A stretch of DNA of 64,000 bases from Clavaria fumosa (GCA_951802425.1 OX637802.1:1798001-1862000); one strand, 5' to 3'; counted from the stretch's first letter, positions 23,911 to 39,525 are shown. A program made the numbers and translations. Notes: generated by a model from the letters alone, not told the origin.

Positions 23911-25869
23911 ATGATCCTGTCCGACGACGACCCCACCACTTCCAAGTTCCGCGACGATGCCAGCCCCGGGCGAACAGTCAGAGCGCTAGAGTTATTACCT
24001 CGCTTCTGTCGCCCCGCGAGCCCCTCGTTGCCTGATTACGAGACGTCAGAGGCGCAGCACAACCCACGTCACCGTCTTCGTTTCAAGCGCGTGGCCGATG
24101 CGCGGTTCTGGCGCGCAACGTGTGTGGCGCTGGTGATGTACGTCGTGCTCACCGTCGTTATAGGGCTGCCGTTCTTGGTAATAGTGAGTCCACTAATCGC
24201 GTCCTCCCTTCCTTTTTGGTTTGACGGCCCATGCTGCAGAGATCCCGTCGGAGGCGTTCATGGCTATCTGCTGCTGTGAAACACATCCCAGTTTGGGATC
24301 CATCTCAAAAGATTGTATTACCGTTTGCGCACGACTTGGGTACAAATACATGTCACCCATGGCAGAAGTTGCAAAATGATGGCGAACTTTTTTCTGCGAT
24401 GTGCGACTTCCTATGAAGCGCTCTATTTTCTCTGGGCTGACTGAAATTTACGAGCAGTCTCGAACAATCTTTTGCTCCCGAGAGTTCATTTGTTTTCAGA
24501 TCAAACATGTCTTCCAATACCCAAACCCCGGCCTCCTCTGGGGCCATAAGCGGCACACTAACTCTAGCCGTCAATCCTTCTCAATCCGCAAAAGATGCGA
24601 TTTTTTATATGCGAGTCCAATCGTCCAGCGTCAAACTAAGAGAGGCTGTACATGCATGTGTCAAGAACGACCCGATATTAGGAAGCGGTGTCGACATTTA
24701 TGTAAGTAAGAAACTTTGAGACGTCGTGCACGCCTCATGACATGCGTTATTTAACAGGTACCAGATTCCCTCGGCCCAGGAGACGTACTCAATTTTACTC
24801 TGTCGTTGCTCCTTCCCTCTTCGTCATCTCCGATATTACCACGCGCTGCAATTCCCCCAAGTCGTAAACCCTCTTTCGCTCCGTTGACGGACTTCTCCCG
24901 GCAACCGATTCAGATACCGGAGCTGGTATCCCAACTGCCCCAATTCGTACATCATTTTGGCGATCTTACGCCAGTTTTGTTTAAGAGTGTATTCATAGAG
25001 AGTGCGAATGCTGCTATCTTTATGGAGGTATGGCCATCGAGTTCTTGCTGTAAAAATTGTTACGAAGTCGAAGCTGTATTTATATTAGGTTTTACAAGCC
25101 GGTAAGGTCCACGTCAAAACCCGCCTTGCCGAGATTAGTGGCACCTTCACCGTCAGCGATACGCTCACTCTGGATACTATTGGCGCGTAAGTAGCATTTT
25201 CTCCTATGTCATCATTCGCTGACGAGATGACCCAGCCCGATAAACGCGAACATTACCCTGTCGCGTTCAGCCTCAAGTAGAAGTAGAAAACCGACTATCC
25301 TCTCCCTAGACACAGGCCAGAGGTCGGTCTTTGTGTTATTGATCGGCCGTACATGACCTCACATATTCTTTCTTAGTCCTATAAATGCCCATATAACACT
25401 ACAAACTCCCAAATGCTCGTCTTCGTTGTGTCATCTATCCCTGCCCGACGCATGGGTTCCCAGATTCCTTATTCATATGAAGACGTTTGGGGCTTCGCTT
25501 AAGGCGACCGTCGTCTCTGACAATGTTGGGGGTAATGACGCCGACAAGATGTTGGCCTTGCACGCCCAGACGAGCATGGGAATCGGGGAAGTATCGATAC
25601 TTGGAAAAGGTACCGCTCAGGGCGGAGGAACAACACAGAGATGGTATCAAGGAATGTTTGACGTGGAGACGAAGCTGGCGCATGTTCAGGTTGTCAAGAC
25701 ACCATCTCTCAATGACTCGGTGGGAGAGATGTCTACAGTGGAAGTGGAGTACGATCACCAGTCAGCGGACCGGCTGGTAGGCTGGGCAGGATCAGGAATC
25801 AGAAGGAAAGGCGGGAGCAATGTGTACTTAGAAAACTCGCTTGGGGATGCGGTGCTGCGATTCGGGTAA
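23911..25869 (+). CDS. Single-pass membrane protein, large outer domain, unknown
   Basis: No function recognised; I recall similar proteins only as basidiomycete hypotheticals. Start ATG 23911 (MILSDDDPTTSKFRDD) gives a cytosolic leader of about 70 residues, then one strong transmembrane helix (CVALVMYVVLTVVIGLPFL). The rest is spliced from about seven exons: TNTCHPWQKL, ESSFVFRSNMSSN, ISGTLTLAVNPSQSAKDA, LGPGDVLNFTLSLLLP, QLPQFVHHFGDLTP, KVHVKTRLAEISGTFTVSD, INANITLSRS, LDTGQ joined to INAHITLQTP, and a last exon (25378-25869) ending SVLGD-like NSLGDAVLRFG. Repeating beta-strand patterns and N-glycosylation sites (N-x-T/S) suggest an extracellular or lumenal fold. Its divergence from ERO1 may be chance. 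Confidence 0.75.
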
Positions 25870-26129
25870 TGAATACATTTTCTCCCTTCGTTTAAATGTA
25901 CATAAAGTCGTATCCATATTATATAGTGTCAGTCGTGTAACCAACTACAGCCGTGTCCTAAAAAGGAATGCGATCGAAAAGAAGCACCGTGAGAATTTCT
26001 TTCCTGATTTATTCTTCTTTACACATCGTCGTCGTCGGTATTGCGTGATCTTAGCACAATCCCATCCCGCTCCTTTATAGGCCCACCCTAACCGCTACCA
26101 GAAATGTTACCGAGTCTTCACAGTAATAA

Positions 26130-28311
<2,182 letters not shown>

Positions 28312-28600
28312 ATACACGGTAGACTTTTAGCTTTTATAAAATGTAGCATGAGAAGCTTTGCTTGGTCGGTTGCTGATCCATCTATAAACGTTGATTGTGC
28401 TGCTGCACACGTTGCCACAATTTTTTTTTTTCTTTCCTTCTGATTATCACCACCACCTCAGAAATCTTCACTTCACCGTCTGCCCATCATAGGATCTCAG
28501 CGCCCTTCCTAGCCATTCTCATCGTTCAGGTTCAGCCCCGTCAACAGGTTTCTCGCTCCAAGGACAACCGTCTCATAATACACATACTTCGCATCTAATC

Positions 28601-31600
28601 ATGCGTCCCTCCGCCGCTGACGTGCAGGTAATTCAACACCAGTGAATTATGACTGTGGCTCTTTCTTTTGACACACCCTCATTTCAGAAGAGGCACGAGC
28701 TTCAAGGAACACCCGACCCTTTCCCCGCCCTGAGCGAGACGTCGCCTTCCGACAGCCAGAGTCATCCTAGCGGACCATCGCGAGAAGACTTGGACACCAG
28801 CTCCATTGTGGCGTTTCCGTCTCTCGTGCCTTCTGCGTCAGCCCCTACGCAGGCGGCGGGTGCGGAGGCGGGGACGGGTGCCGCGTCCCGACGCCCGTCG
28901 GCCTGGACTAGCGGCCCCCGCATGAAGGCGATGATCTCCAAGAGCCCCGTGTTCACTGACTCGTTCACGCTCTCCGCAATCGACCTCTCCATCGCAGGCA
29001 AGGACGGACGCCCTGCGACGCTTGGCGAGGTTCTGAAGCAGGTGATGGCCAAGTACAAAGTCAAGCTCGAGGCATCGGCCACGCAGAAGACGCGTCTCAC
29101 CACTTTTCATATGCGCGCCGAGTCGCAGAAGGACCTTGACAAGGCCAAGCGGTCGCTCCTCGGTCTTCTCAGTCCCGTCGTGCGTTCTGCTCCCGTGTCT
29201 CTGCAGGTCGCGCCTCACTCATAAAAAAACAATAGGTGAAATTGATCCTCAATGCGCCTGCGTCTACGATCGCCACGATCATAGGGCCTAAAGGTCAGGG
29301 CTTCCATGTCCATGGTCCGATTAGAATCCCACTGAAATTTCGGCAAAATTTCAGGCGCTACGCTCAAACAAATCCGTGACCAAACATCTGTCAGGATCGA
29401 TATCCCTCGCAAGGACTCGCTCGTCCCCCCGAGCGCAAACGGCAGCGGGCATGCACACAGCGCTTCTTCTTCGGGCAGAGTGACTCCCAACGTCCCCGAT
29501 CACGACGATGACGACGAGCCCACCATCCCGATCACGGTCACTGGCCCACAGCCTTTTGCCTTCGAGGCCCAGGCACTATTGAAGCAGATCATCGCGTCCA
29601 AGACATCCAAGACGTCCCAGCGCGTGCGCGATATTCCTGAACACGTGTTGCCGTTCGTCATCGCTCGGCGCGCTGCCTTCCAGGATGCCGCGGAAGGTGG
29701 TGAGGTCAACATCATCCCAAACGTCCCGGCGCGCGAAATTGTGGTCAGTGGCGATCGCGAGGCCGTCGGCCTTGTCGTCGCGAACGTCAAGGCAACTGTC
29801 GAATCCCTCAAAGTCAACCTCACACATTTAAAGTTACCGATTCCGAAGCGCCAACAGCGCCTGCTCACTGGGAACGCTGCGGACGAAATCATGGAACAGT
29901 CCAAGTGCTTTGTTGTCAGCGCCAATGCAGAGAACGCGAGTGATGAGGTCACATTATGGGGAAACCCCAGCGACCTCCCAGCTGGTCTCAGTGCCGTCAT
30001 GCAAAGGGCCAACTCGAAGCACATCCACGAGTTTCCTTTGCCTGGGCCCATAGCCTTCACGAAGCAGCTGATCACGTACCTCACGAACATCTCCTACGCG
30101 AAGGCCCTCAGCTCCGCCAACCCTGGGGTTGCGGTGTATATGCCCTCCCTGGTTTCGGCAGAGAAGACGCACCTCGTTAGCATCGACATCGTAGGCGAAA
30201 AGCTGGCTGTAGACGCGGTGGTCCGCCAGGTCTCGGCCATGCTCGGGAGACTCAGTGGCGCGATGAAGGAGGTGACCGTCGATTGGCTTGTACACCGCGT
30301 GATCGCTGGGAAATATGCCAAGAAGTAAGTATCCTTGCGTTGAGGATGAATGGCATGATCCTTTAGCGATATCGCTCATGATCAGCACAGGATTAAGCAG
30401 TTTCATGATGCCCACAACGTCCTTGTGCTCTTCCCACCTGAAGCAGCCGAAAGATCGTCGGTTCTGCTCGTCTATGACCCTTCCTCGTTCTCCGCCTCTT
30501 CTTCATCTATCACCGAGAAGGAGAAACAACTCGAAGAGGTCTCGAAAGAGCTCCTCAAGTTTGCCCAAGACGCCGATAACGTTAAGAGTGAACTCCTCGA
30601 TGTCGACCGAAAGCTGCACGGTGCTGTCGTCGGCAAGGGACGTACGACGCTGAACGCGTAAGTAGAAAAAGGCATTACACACATTTGGGCTTCCTAATGG
30701 TACCCCTCTGTAGCATCATCGGCGAAGACACCACCTTGTCCATCAAAGTTGGCTCTGAGGCAGGTCAACCGACGCAGGACATTATCCTTGTCCGCGGCGC
30801 AAGCGCCGAGGTGGACAGAGCCGTCAAGGAAATCTTGCAGATTGTTGAGAAGGCCAAGAATGACGAGATTGACAACGGCTACGTACGTCGGCCCCGTTTT
30901 CATCCTATTCACCCCTGCTCACTATGTCATTCGTATCATTTCTGTTCAGTCTGTCGAGTTCGAGATAGAGAGGGAGTATGTTGGCCGCATCGTGGGCGCT
31001 CAGGGCTCAGGTGTCAATAAGCTGAGAGATCAGCTCGGCGTCAACATAGACGTCTCTGACGAAACGGACGGAGGGGAAAAAGAGCCTAGCAAGAAGAAGA
31101 AGACGGCTCACCTGAAATCTAGAGTCAAGGTTCGTCGTCGCCGCTCGTTATGCTGTTCGTGCAAAACGTTATAGGTTTGATTCATAGATCATTGGCCGGA
31201 AGGAGAACGTGGAGGAAGCTAAGAAGCGAATTCTGACTCAGATTGAGCGACTAGTACGTCTGCCATCCCCGAACTTGACGACGTGCTGATCCGTTTCTTC
31301 ATGGTCTAGGCTGACGAGACGTCGGAGGTGCTCAAAATCCCCTCACAGTACCATTCCTCCTTGATCGGCCAGAGTGGCAAATATGCCATCAGGCTTGAAG
31401 AGAAGTATTCAGTTAAAATCACGTTTCCGCGGCACTACGCTGAGAATGGTGAGGGCCGGACGCGCGAGCAGCTCAAACCCGACGAAGTCCTCGTAAAAGG
31501 TGGGAAGAAGGGCGTCGCCGGCGCCAAAGCAGAGCTGCTGGATGTACGTCTGTCATGTTGTCTTGTATATCCGCATGGTAGTTTCATTCTCACAAATTCT

Positions 31601-33110
31601 TTGCAGGCCTTGGAGTTCGAGAAGGAATCCAACAACGTGATCAAGTTTACAGTTCCTAGTCGTTCTGTTGCCCGTATCTTAGGCAAAGGCGGGGCGACCA
31701 TCAACGAGATCAAAATGAACACCGATGCACAGATCGATGTGGACAAACCAGCCGACGACACCAGCACAGTTACCCCGATCACGGTCCGAGGCACCGCAGA
31801 GGCCGTCAAAGCGGCGAAGGAAGCCATATTGGCTATCTCGGACCAGATAGGGGAAGAGACTACTGTGTCCGTTACCATAGATAGCAAGTACCATCGTAGC
31901 TTGATTGGCGCAGGGGGGCAAGGTTTGAGAGACCTGGTGATGCGCTGCGGAGGCCCATCAGATTCCAAATTACATGCGAGTCTGATTCGGTTGTGAGTGC
32001 GTTCCCCTCAGAATCCCAGAGTCATTTGTTAAGAAATACGTATCTCCGCAGTCCACGTCACGGAGAGCCGTCGGACGAAGTACGCCTTCGTGGAGATCCC
32101 AAGCTAGTCACCAAGCTCAAGGCTGAGCTGGAAAAGGCCGTTGTGGAATTGCAAGACCGCATCGTGCTGGCAACAGAAATCCCTGCCACGCAACACCGCG
32201 CTCTCATCGGTCGGGGAGGTCAAAATCTGAATGACCTCCAGAAGCGCCTAGGTGTCCAAATTCAATTCCCCGGATCTCGCTCTTATCATCAAGTTGGTGA
32301 GCCTGCAAATGCATCGGAGGTCGCAGATGCGGATCCGGCTAGCGTCGTGAAAGTATCTGGTCCCAGCAAGGCTTGTGAACTGGCTCTCGGGGAGCTGAAG
32401 GTGCGGGTGTAGTCACTTCCCCGCTGGAGGAAAGGCTCTGACAAACAGATCTACAGGCCAACATTAAGCCTCGCGCTTCTGAGGGCCCTCACGCCACCGT
32501 CCAGGTACCCTTGAAGTACCATCATATTATTTCGCAGCAGGGCAACTTCTTCCGCAACTTGCGTTCATTTGGAGTACAGGTTGATCAATCAGTGCTTCCG
32601 ACTAGATCCGCAGTACCCAGTCGTTCCTCGTCACAAACAGCCGCCTGTACTGCTCGCATCGATGAGTCCGACGAGAGTGACTCCATCCCAATACAATGGG
32701 AGATAACGACAAACTTTCAGGATGCAGAAGAAGGCGAGTCCGAATGGACTCTCAAGGCTCGTGACCAGGCTGGCCTGGACAAGGCCCTGCAGCTTGTCCA
32801 AGAGGCTCTAAAGCAAGCCGAGGCCATGTCTCACGTTGGTTTCCTTACGCTCCCTGACCGTTCTATTTTTCCGAGGATCGTTGGAACTAGAGGAGCCAAC
32901 GTCGCCCGCCTCCGTGCTGAAACGGGGGCTGAAATCACGGTCAGCCGGGAGAACAACACGATCGTTATCACAGGTATGCTTCATAACGTCTAGGAAGTCT
33001 TGTACCCACGTTGACCTCCAACATCAGGAACGGAAGACGCCATTCTCATGGCGAAAGACTTCATCATTAAAGTTGCCAATTCTAGCCGCTCACAACGCCG
33101 CCCGTCGTGA
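28601..33110 (+). CDS. Multi-KH RNA-binding protein (vigilin/Scp160)
   Basis: Scp160/vigilin proteins bind mRNA and ribosomes at the ER. Start ATG 28601 (MRPSAADVQ, exon 28601-28627); exon 2 begins at 28688 with KRHELQGTPDPFPAL, a conserved N-terminal signature. At least eight KH modules are seen through their G-x-x-G loops: IIGPKGATLKQI, VVGKGRTTLN, IVGAQGSGVNKL, LIGQSGKYAIRL, ILGKGGATINEI, LIGAGGQGLRDL, LIGRGGQNLNDL and IVGTRGANVARL, plus degenerate ones (for example ISQQGNFFRNL). Low-complexity linkers include a Ser/Gly tract and the acidic DHDDDDEPT. About ten introns. It ends at TGA 33110 after SSRSQRRPS. About 1,270 residues, typical for the family. Confidence 0.93.
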
Positions 33111-33432
33111 AGCCCACGAGTCTTCTATGTGCCCCTACGGACAGCTTACTGCTTGTGATCAGCACTCATCACGCCAGGGTTTAACTGCTTGGATATATAT
33201 GTATTGGTTCGGTGAATCGTTAGAAAGCGCTGATTATAATAATTCAATGGTTATAAAATTTATCGCAACAAATATTTCTTAACAGCCTCAAATCCATGCA
33301 TAAGAACGTCGTCATATTGCTTGGTGTCAAGGATAGTAAACCAAGTCAGAATTATTGTTTCGCAGCTTTCAACAAATACGAGATATCAACTTTGAGAACA
33401 TCATTGTAAAACAAAAGGCAGGAGATAAACGA
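33111..33432. other. Convergent AT-rich intergenic region
   Basis: Lies between the stops of the KH protein and SR140. AT-rich with TATATATG at 33192-33200 and no coding signal; it presumably carries both polyadenylation regions. Confidence 0.5.
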
Positions 33433-36422
33433 TCATATTGACGTATCAACCTTCGTCGTGATCCACTGAGCTTCAAGTGGAACATCGTCAATGTTGCCCT
33501 CCGACATAACTGGGTCAATCGGTGCGCGATTGTGACCACCATCCAGGTCATCACCGTCGACTAAATCGTCGTCGTCGTTGTCGTGGATAGGATTGTTGTC
33601 GATCGGAAAGCCGTCGATGTCATCATCGATCGGAAAGCCGTCGACGTCGTCATCGATCGGCTTGCCGTCCACGTCGTCATCCATCGGAATGCCGTCGACG
33701 TCGTCATCGATCGGCTTGCCGTCCACGTCGTCATCCATCGGAATGCCGTCGACGTCGTCATCGATCGGCTTGCCGTCCACGTCGTCATCCATCGGAATGC
33801 CATCGACGTCGTCATCGATCAGCTTGCGGCCCACATCGCCCAGAGGTTCACCGTCAATTCCATCATCCATGGGTTCCCCATCAACGCCATCCTCACGCCT
33901 GAGACCATGAGACGTGATCGCCTTCTTGAATCGAGACGCAAATGTCGGGGGAGCCTCCTGTGTCTCTTTCGGAACCGATTCTTCTTGAGGCTGTACCTGT
34001 GCAGTTGAGACTCCCTCTAACCGCATGCGCAGTTCTGAGGTGAAATCCGGTGGGAATACAATCCAATCTTCCCAGATGTCTACAACAGCGGTAATTTGCT
34101 TCTTGAAGATATCAGCGGTGATTCGGCCGGGGAAAGAGTGGTAAATGTTGGCAAGGTGATCAAAGACAATGCCTAAACGAGACTGAAATTCCTGTCTGAA
34201 CTTCCAAGCACTTGGAACGGACGCCGCTGAGTTGTGGAGAATGTCACAGATTAGATGAAGGCGAGCAACTTTGCGAGGAACAGCGGTGCCCTCTACAAGC
34301 AACGACGCCACTATTATATCGGCAACCTTGCAAAGATCATAAGCTGTGGAGAACAGTCATACACGTGACGAATCACTGACCTCGGCAGCCGCTTCAGCAT
34401 GCTCGAGGCTGAAAGCCATGCAACGCGCTAGCTCCCCTCTTTTGCCAGACATGGCGCGAAGCATAGCCTCGAATCTTTTACGGGCTAATTTGTTAAGGGA
34501 TGTTTTCTTACCGCGTTCGCGCTCCGAGTCTTCCGCAGAATCAGTCGAATACACAGAATTGTATCCCTGCAACGGCTTTCCATGTCAGAGGAGTAACAAC
34601 GGGATGAAGCTTTCCTTGCCTCGTCATCAAACTCGGGCTCAAGGATATTCTCGCTGTGGATTAGTTTTCGATAATAGTTATGTCGTCGATGCTCGAGTAC
34701 GTTGAGAACCTCATAGGGTAGAAAGCCAAGACCCGACGTACGTTTTTATTCAACATGAAAGCATACTTTGGGTTTCCTTGTTCCCGCTCCCTCAATGCCT
34801 CTTCATACCTTGCGCCGTGGCCCTTGACTTCAGCCGCCACGGCACGAATAAAAGTATCTGTGACGACCTCCTCTTCGTTATGCCGAGCGTCTCGAAATTC
34901 GGGAGAACGAGATCGACGACGGCGTGGTGACCGGCTTCGGCTTCGGCGACTGCGACTATACGATCGGCGACGGTAACGGGATCGAGAATGACTCCTACTC
35001 CGGCTCCTGGTCCTGGACCGACTCCGGGAGCGGCGAGATCTGGGCCTGCGAGGTGAGCGAGAATGATGACGGTCTCGGTAGGCACTACGACTGCGACTCC
35101 GGCTACGGCTAGCATGACGATCCCTTTCGCGAGATCGCGACCGAGGTATAGCTGGCAGGAAAGTATGAGTACTGAATTGTCGCATATAAGACGAGAAACG
35201 CACCAAACATCGGCTTAGAGGCGAGTGGTACAGCTTTGCTCCAACCAACACGTAAGATACAGCCACCCCAATCGAAGCCATCGAATTCCCTGAGAGCAAC
35301 TTCGGCATCCTTTCTGCGCATGAACGAGACGAAGCCACTCAGACTCGAACTCTTCGATCGTCGAGACGAGGTCATATCCGCCCCAGGACCAGAGGTTGCA
35401 TCGCCTCGAGGCCACATGATCTTAACCTGTAATTAGACGTTAGCCCAATCAAGGGCGAAGTAATGGAATTTGGCACAAACAGATCCAACCGGCCCCACTC
35501 TGGCAAAGAATGTTCCCAAGGCCTGCTCCGTGATATGAGAAGGTAAATTCGCGACAAATATATTGGAGGTCTAGAAGAATATTGTAAAGAGAAAGCAAGA
35601 CAATACAGGGACCAATTGTCACCTCAGGACTGCCTCGGTCTTTACTTCCAGTTTGACTGTCATAAGCTGCAGGACCACTTAACTTAGATGAAGTATGACA
35701 ATTAGGAAAGACGCACCAGCCATTGCGGTGACCGACCGTCCTTGGGCTTCAAGAGATAGATCAATAACGTGTGGGAAGTGCTACCATAGCATACGCACCA
35801 TGGCGCGCGTACTTTGCTTCACGGTGGGCCTGTTCCCTGGAATGCATACTATTCAGATGACTAACCATACGAGAAGGAATAGAATTGACCGCTTTATTTC
35901 TTCCAAGAATGTGTCCATTGCACGTTGCCCCTTTGGCTTATGAGCTGAAGGCGCGGGCGGAGGGGAAGCGGGCTGTAATATCGTAAGCGGCGAAGGAAAC
36001 GGTTCGGCGAGAGAAGAAATGCACCAATCTTTCGCGAGCGGGACCCCTTGGCGCTTTCGAGGAGCTACCGCCCTTGACCGATGCTGACGCTGACTCTCCC
36101 GCCTTGACAAAGCTGATACCAGTACCCTTTTTGCCATCCTCTCCCTCAAAACTGTCGAGGAATTCCGCATAGGCACGCGCTGCTTCCTCTTCCTCTTCCT
36201 TCTTCCTGGCTTCGGCTGCATCTTTTTCCTTTTCTCTGCGTGACTTGCGCACTCTGCCTTGGACATACTGAGAACGTTTCTGGTCGTCCACCGGCTTTTG
36301 CTAATTTAGAGCTCGTTAAGTGTGAACAGCAGAGATAATGGGTCTATCCGTCGCACTGGAAACGAAGACTCTTCGTCGTCGTTGTCAAAGAAAGCGGCTA
36401 ACTTTGACTTGGTCTGGTCCAT
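33433..36422 (-). CDS. U2 snRNP-associated SURP protein (SR140/U2SURP)
   Basis: Splicing factor linked to U2 snRNP. Start ATG 36422 (MDQTKSKLAAFFDNDDE). Domain order: charged coiled-coil leader (KSRREKEKDAAEARKKEEEE, AYAEFLDSFEGE); an RRM (TSNIFVANLPSHITEQALG ... LSGFVSFMRRKDAEVALREF); an RS domain of roughly 100 residues near 34890-35150; a SURP module (DTFIRAVAAEVKGHGARYEE ... NPKYAFML); a CID domain (ELARCMAFSLEHAEAAAEV, VPRKVARLHLICDILHNSA, FPGRITADIFKKQI); and an acidic C-terminus built from nine-residue repeats of the form DDDVDGxPx. About nine introns. Stop TGA at 33435-33433. In animals the RS stretch is C-terminal; here it lies between RRM and SURP. Confidence 0.92.
33593..33825. repeat. 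Coding minisatellite, 27-bp units in SR140
   Basis: Tandem 27-bp units, best seen as a 54-bp higher-order unit (one 27-mer ending ..GGCTTGCCGTCCAC, the next ..GGAATGCCGTCGAC) repeated about three times almost without change at 33647-33806, flanked by diverged units. Each unit keeps the frame and codes nine residues on the minus strand (DDDVDGKPI / DDDVDGIPM). Near-identity also at silent sites points to recent expansion. Confidence 0.85.
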
Positions 36423-36601
36423 GAATGAAGGGAGAGAAATTCCAGAAGGTAATCTCAAACTGTGCGTACGCCAAACGACGTGGATTTCCACGGTCACGCG
36501 CACGCCTATCACTATGCACCATATTGAACCCTTGAATGACCATTCTATGACGACGACAAACTAGAACGATGTCCAGTGTACAGCATCGAGGATGAATAGC
36601 T

Positions 36602-39045
36602 CTACATTAACAGGCTTGCTAGTCCACCTGAGGCGTAGGCCATTGGCCTCTTGGGTGGATGAGGTGAAGCGTCGAACTGGAAGTATTCCTGATTGCCCGC
36701 GTCGTCGATTCGAATCTGCGCCGCGACGATCAGAACGCCAAAGTGACAGAAAAACGAGAGCGAACGCACAAATGCACCCTTATTTCCAACTTGATCCACA
36801 TAGTTCGGCGCAGAGAAGACCTGTCGGTGCTAGTTGTGGGAGAAATTCCTCACGAAGTGGAAAAGAGATCTAACAGTTGTGCAAAGTCCATTATGCTCTA
36901 CTTCATACCCGTCTGACTCCAGGGTGAGACGCGCACAGATATGAGTCGACTGGCACATACCTTGCCGGACTTCATGACTCCGTATCACCCCTGACACTTT
37001 ATTCAGCTCACACCATCGCTGCGTAACATCTGGTCCAAATGCGATTCCCAGTCCCTAAAACGCCTTCAGAGCAGCAAAAGAAGACAACAAAGGACTTACA
37101 CGCTTGCTAGGACCACGGCCTTCCAATCGTTGAGGATCCGTCCAGAGAAGCTGGAAGAAGTAAGAGTGGAAAATGTCACGACTGGAGTCACAATCAATAC
37201 CGTACCTCAGCTGGAGGAGGACGTCAGAAGCGTCAAGGAGAGCAATTGGCTCCACGTACACATCAACTTAATATCATGTGGTTGTCGACCGATTCGGTCT
37301 ATCTTGCGGATAGCCTCAAGGGTGACATCATCTGTGCTAAATAATCCACCATGCACGACGAAAAAGCGCTTGAACCCTTGCGGCGAAAGGATGGCGGAGG
37401 CATTGGTCGCCGGAGGCTTAGTCGCGTTGACCAGAGTGGCAAGAGGTACTAAGTCAAGTCGTCAAGTTAGATGCCAGATAAATACTATGGAAAGAGACTC
37501 ACACGAGGTGAACACATGCGAAAATAGCTTCCAGATAAATCTCAGCCGCGGGAATCAGACTTCAGTACCACGAGGCTGGGGCTCACCTTATACGTTTGTT
37601 CTCCATGTTTGTGTTTCACTTCCGCTTCGAACCCTGCGTTCCATAAGCCAAAGCCCAGCAGGTATCACATGCTTGCATACCGTAGGTTGAGTTCATCTCC
37701 TTTGCCTCGTGGTTACCACGATTGATGTAGAATGATGTGGGACTCAACCCTATTCCAAATCAGCCACCAAGATGAAATTCGATAGCCGAAAGGTTCTCAC
37801 ACTTGTACGCAAATGCAGTCAGAATGACTTCAACCGACCATGAACCGCGATCGACGAGGTCACCATTCATGAGGAGATAATGTTTCCCGCTTGGCTCTCC
37901 GGTCAAGGAGAAGAGGTGTAACATGTCGTAGAATTGGCCTGACATAATCACTTTAATGCGGGAGCAAGAAGGTGTGTTGAAAATTACCATGTACATCTCC
38001 AATAATGTCGCATGTCATGCCATCTTTGATGTCCACCGAAACCAGGCTCTCTTCATTCACAAAATGAGAATGCGCATTGAGAATGATCTCCCATACATAT
38101 CTGCGAGGCAGAGTCTTGCCATCTTTGAACCAGGCCATCATATCACGTATAAACTGGGCAGTGATATGATATTTGCCGTCTTCTGAGACATCTAATTTTG
38201 GCCCCGCATACTTGGCATCCAGTGTGCAACCGCCTAGAAACACATGTGTGAGACTTGCACAAGTTCGTATATAAATATCAAACCGTCTGCCAAAATCTCC
38301 AAGCATCTTTCTACAGCATTCTTTTCTCCTTCAACCTCGATTGCCTTTGGAACAATTGGTCATCGCAAAAGGAAGACGAACAATTAGATACATGCCTTTT
38401 CAAACGCAATCTTTCTAATTAGCTTCTGTGTTGAGACGAGCTGCGCTTTCACGACAGTATTGTCAGGCTCCAAGGAGATCACCTTCCGGAAATCCGGCAC
38501 GGCGGCTTGGGGCTTCAGAATCTGAAGGTAACATTGTGCACGCCTGTTCGCGGATGACTTCAACCCATCGAGTACAACAAGAAAAGGGTGTACCGGTAGT
38601 ATGCTTTCGCATAATTTGGGTCCAGTTCGATGGCGCGGCCTGAGAAAGCAATGAGCCGGGAATCGCCCAATGCGTTGTCAATCACAACTGACTGGCATCG
38701 CTGAGTCCGTAGCCGTACTCTTCCAACTTCATGCGCACAAAAGCACGGTTACACCAGAATATAGGTACCATCGGGTCGAGGGCGATAGCTTCGGTGTATA
38801 ATCTTGCAGCCTCGGCAAAATCATGACCTACATACAAGGAAAGATGAGAATTGACGAATCCTTCCGTGTAGCGCTAGGCGCACACTGGGAAACATCAGAT
38901 GTGCGCGGCAGGATAATCTCAATCACATACGCGTGAAAGCTGCGTTAGCCTCTGCCTTGAGTTTTGCGGCGCGTTGTTTCTGCTCTGGTGGAACTTGCCC
39001 AGTCGTGGGTATAGTTAGAGGGTTCGGACCCGTAGACGAAGACAT
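36602..39045 (-). CDS. Ser/Thr protein phosphatase 5 (PP5/Ppt1)
   Basis: TPR-linked phosphatase that works with Hsp90. Start ATG 39045 ([17 protein letters not shown]). Three TPR motifs follow ([33 protein letters not shown]; a block ending [12 protein letters not shown]), then a linker helix and the PPP catalytic domain: GDVHG joined to [77 protein letters not shown], and the tail [16 protein letters not shown] to [12 protein letters not shown] (36602). All metal ligands of the GDxHG, GDxVDRG and GNHE motifs are present. About ten introns. It is in tandem with SR140, whose ATG lies about 180 bp beyond this stop. Confidence 0.94.
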
Positions 39046-39525
39046 GGCTGAGAGGGAAAGCTGTTGTGGCAACTGATGCACTGATGCCTCACCGCGATAA
39101 AAAAAATTGTCGCGTGCACGCGTATGGCCTCAGCATTTTTCTATTAGGGGAAAAAGTGGTACGCTCGTGAGCTTATAGCTTTCCCTCCCAAGGCAATAGT
39201 TAGGATAACTGTGGGCTTAGTACTGTTACTGTAATGGTATATAACATCTTGTCAGTGTATGGCCAGCATACTGATGTAGAAAAAGTAAGTAGAAATATAT
39301 CAGACGACACTCCGACTGGCGTGGCTCGACGCCCAATATCAGCTGAAGCACTAGCAATGTGGGGTGCCCACTTCAACTTTGGCATAATAGTTGTCTATAA
39401 TGATAGAAGTCGCGCGCACGGGGGTCGATACCCATAAACCATCCATTCAACATTTGGTGTAGGCTGTAGGAGTAGCGAGTCAGCCATCAGCATGCGTGAG
39501 CAGGGAAGAAGACATGAAGGGCCTA
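39046..39525. other. Intergenic, PP5 upstream region
   Basis: Holds the promoter of PP5 (minus strand) and the 3' end of the lysozyme-like gene. One 67-codon plus-strand frame (39234-39437) has no support. Nothing else seen. Confidence 0.45.

Noticed and set aside
30749..31174. Plus-strand ORF overlapping the KH-protein gene
   Set aside because: Partly another frame and partly intron read-through of the KH protein.
33593..33825. Regular 27-bp repeats resembling a CRISPR array
   Set aside because: No unique spacers, contiguous units, inside a coding exon of a eukaryote.
33578..33910. Plus-strand Ser/Gly/Ile-rich repeat ORF (110 codons) and a second 141-codon frame
   Set aside because: These are antisense shadows of the SR140 acidic repeat; 27-bp periodicity keeps all frames open.
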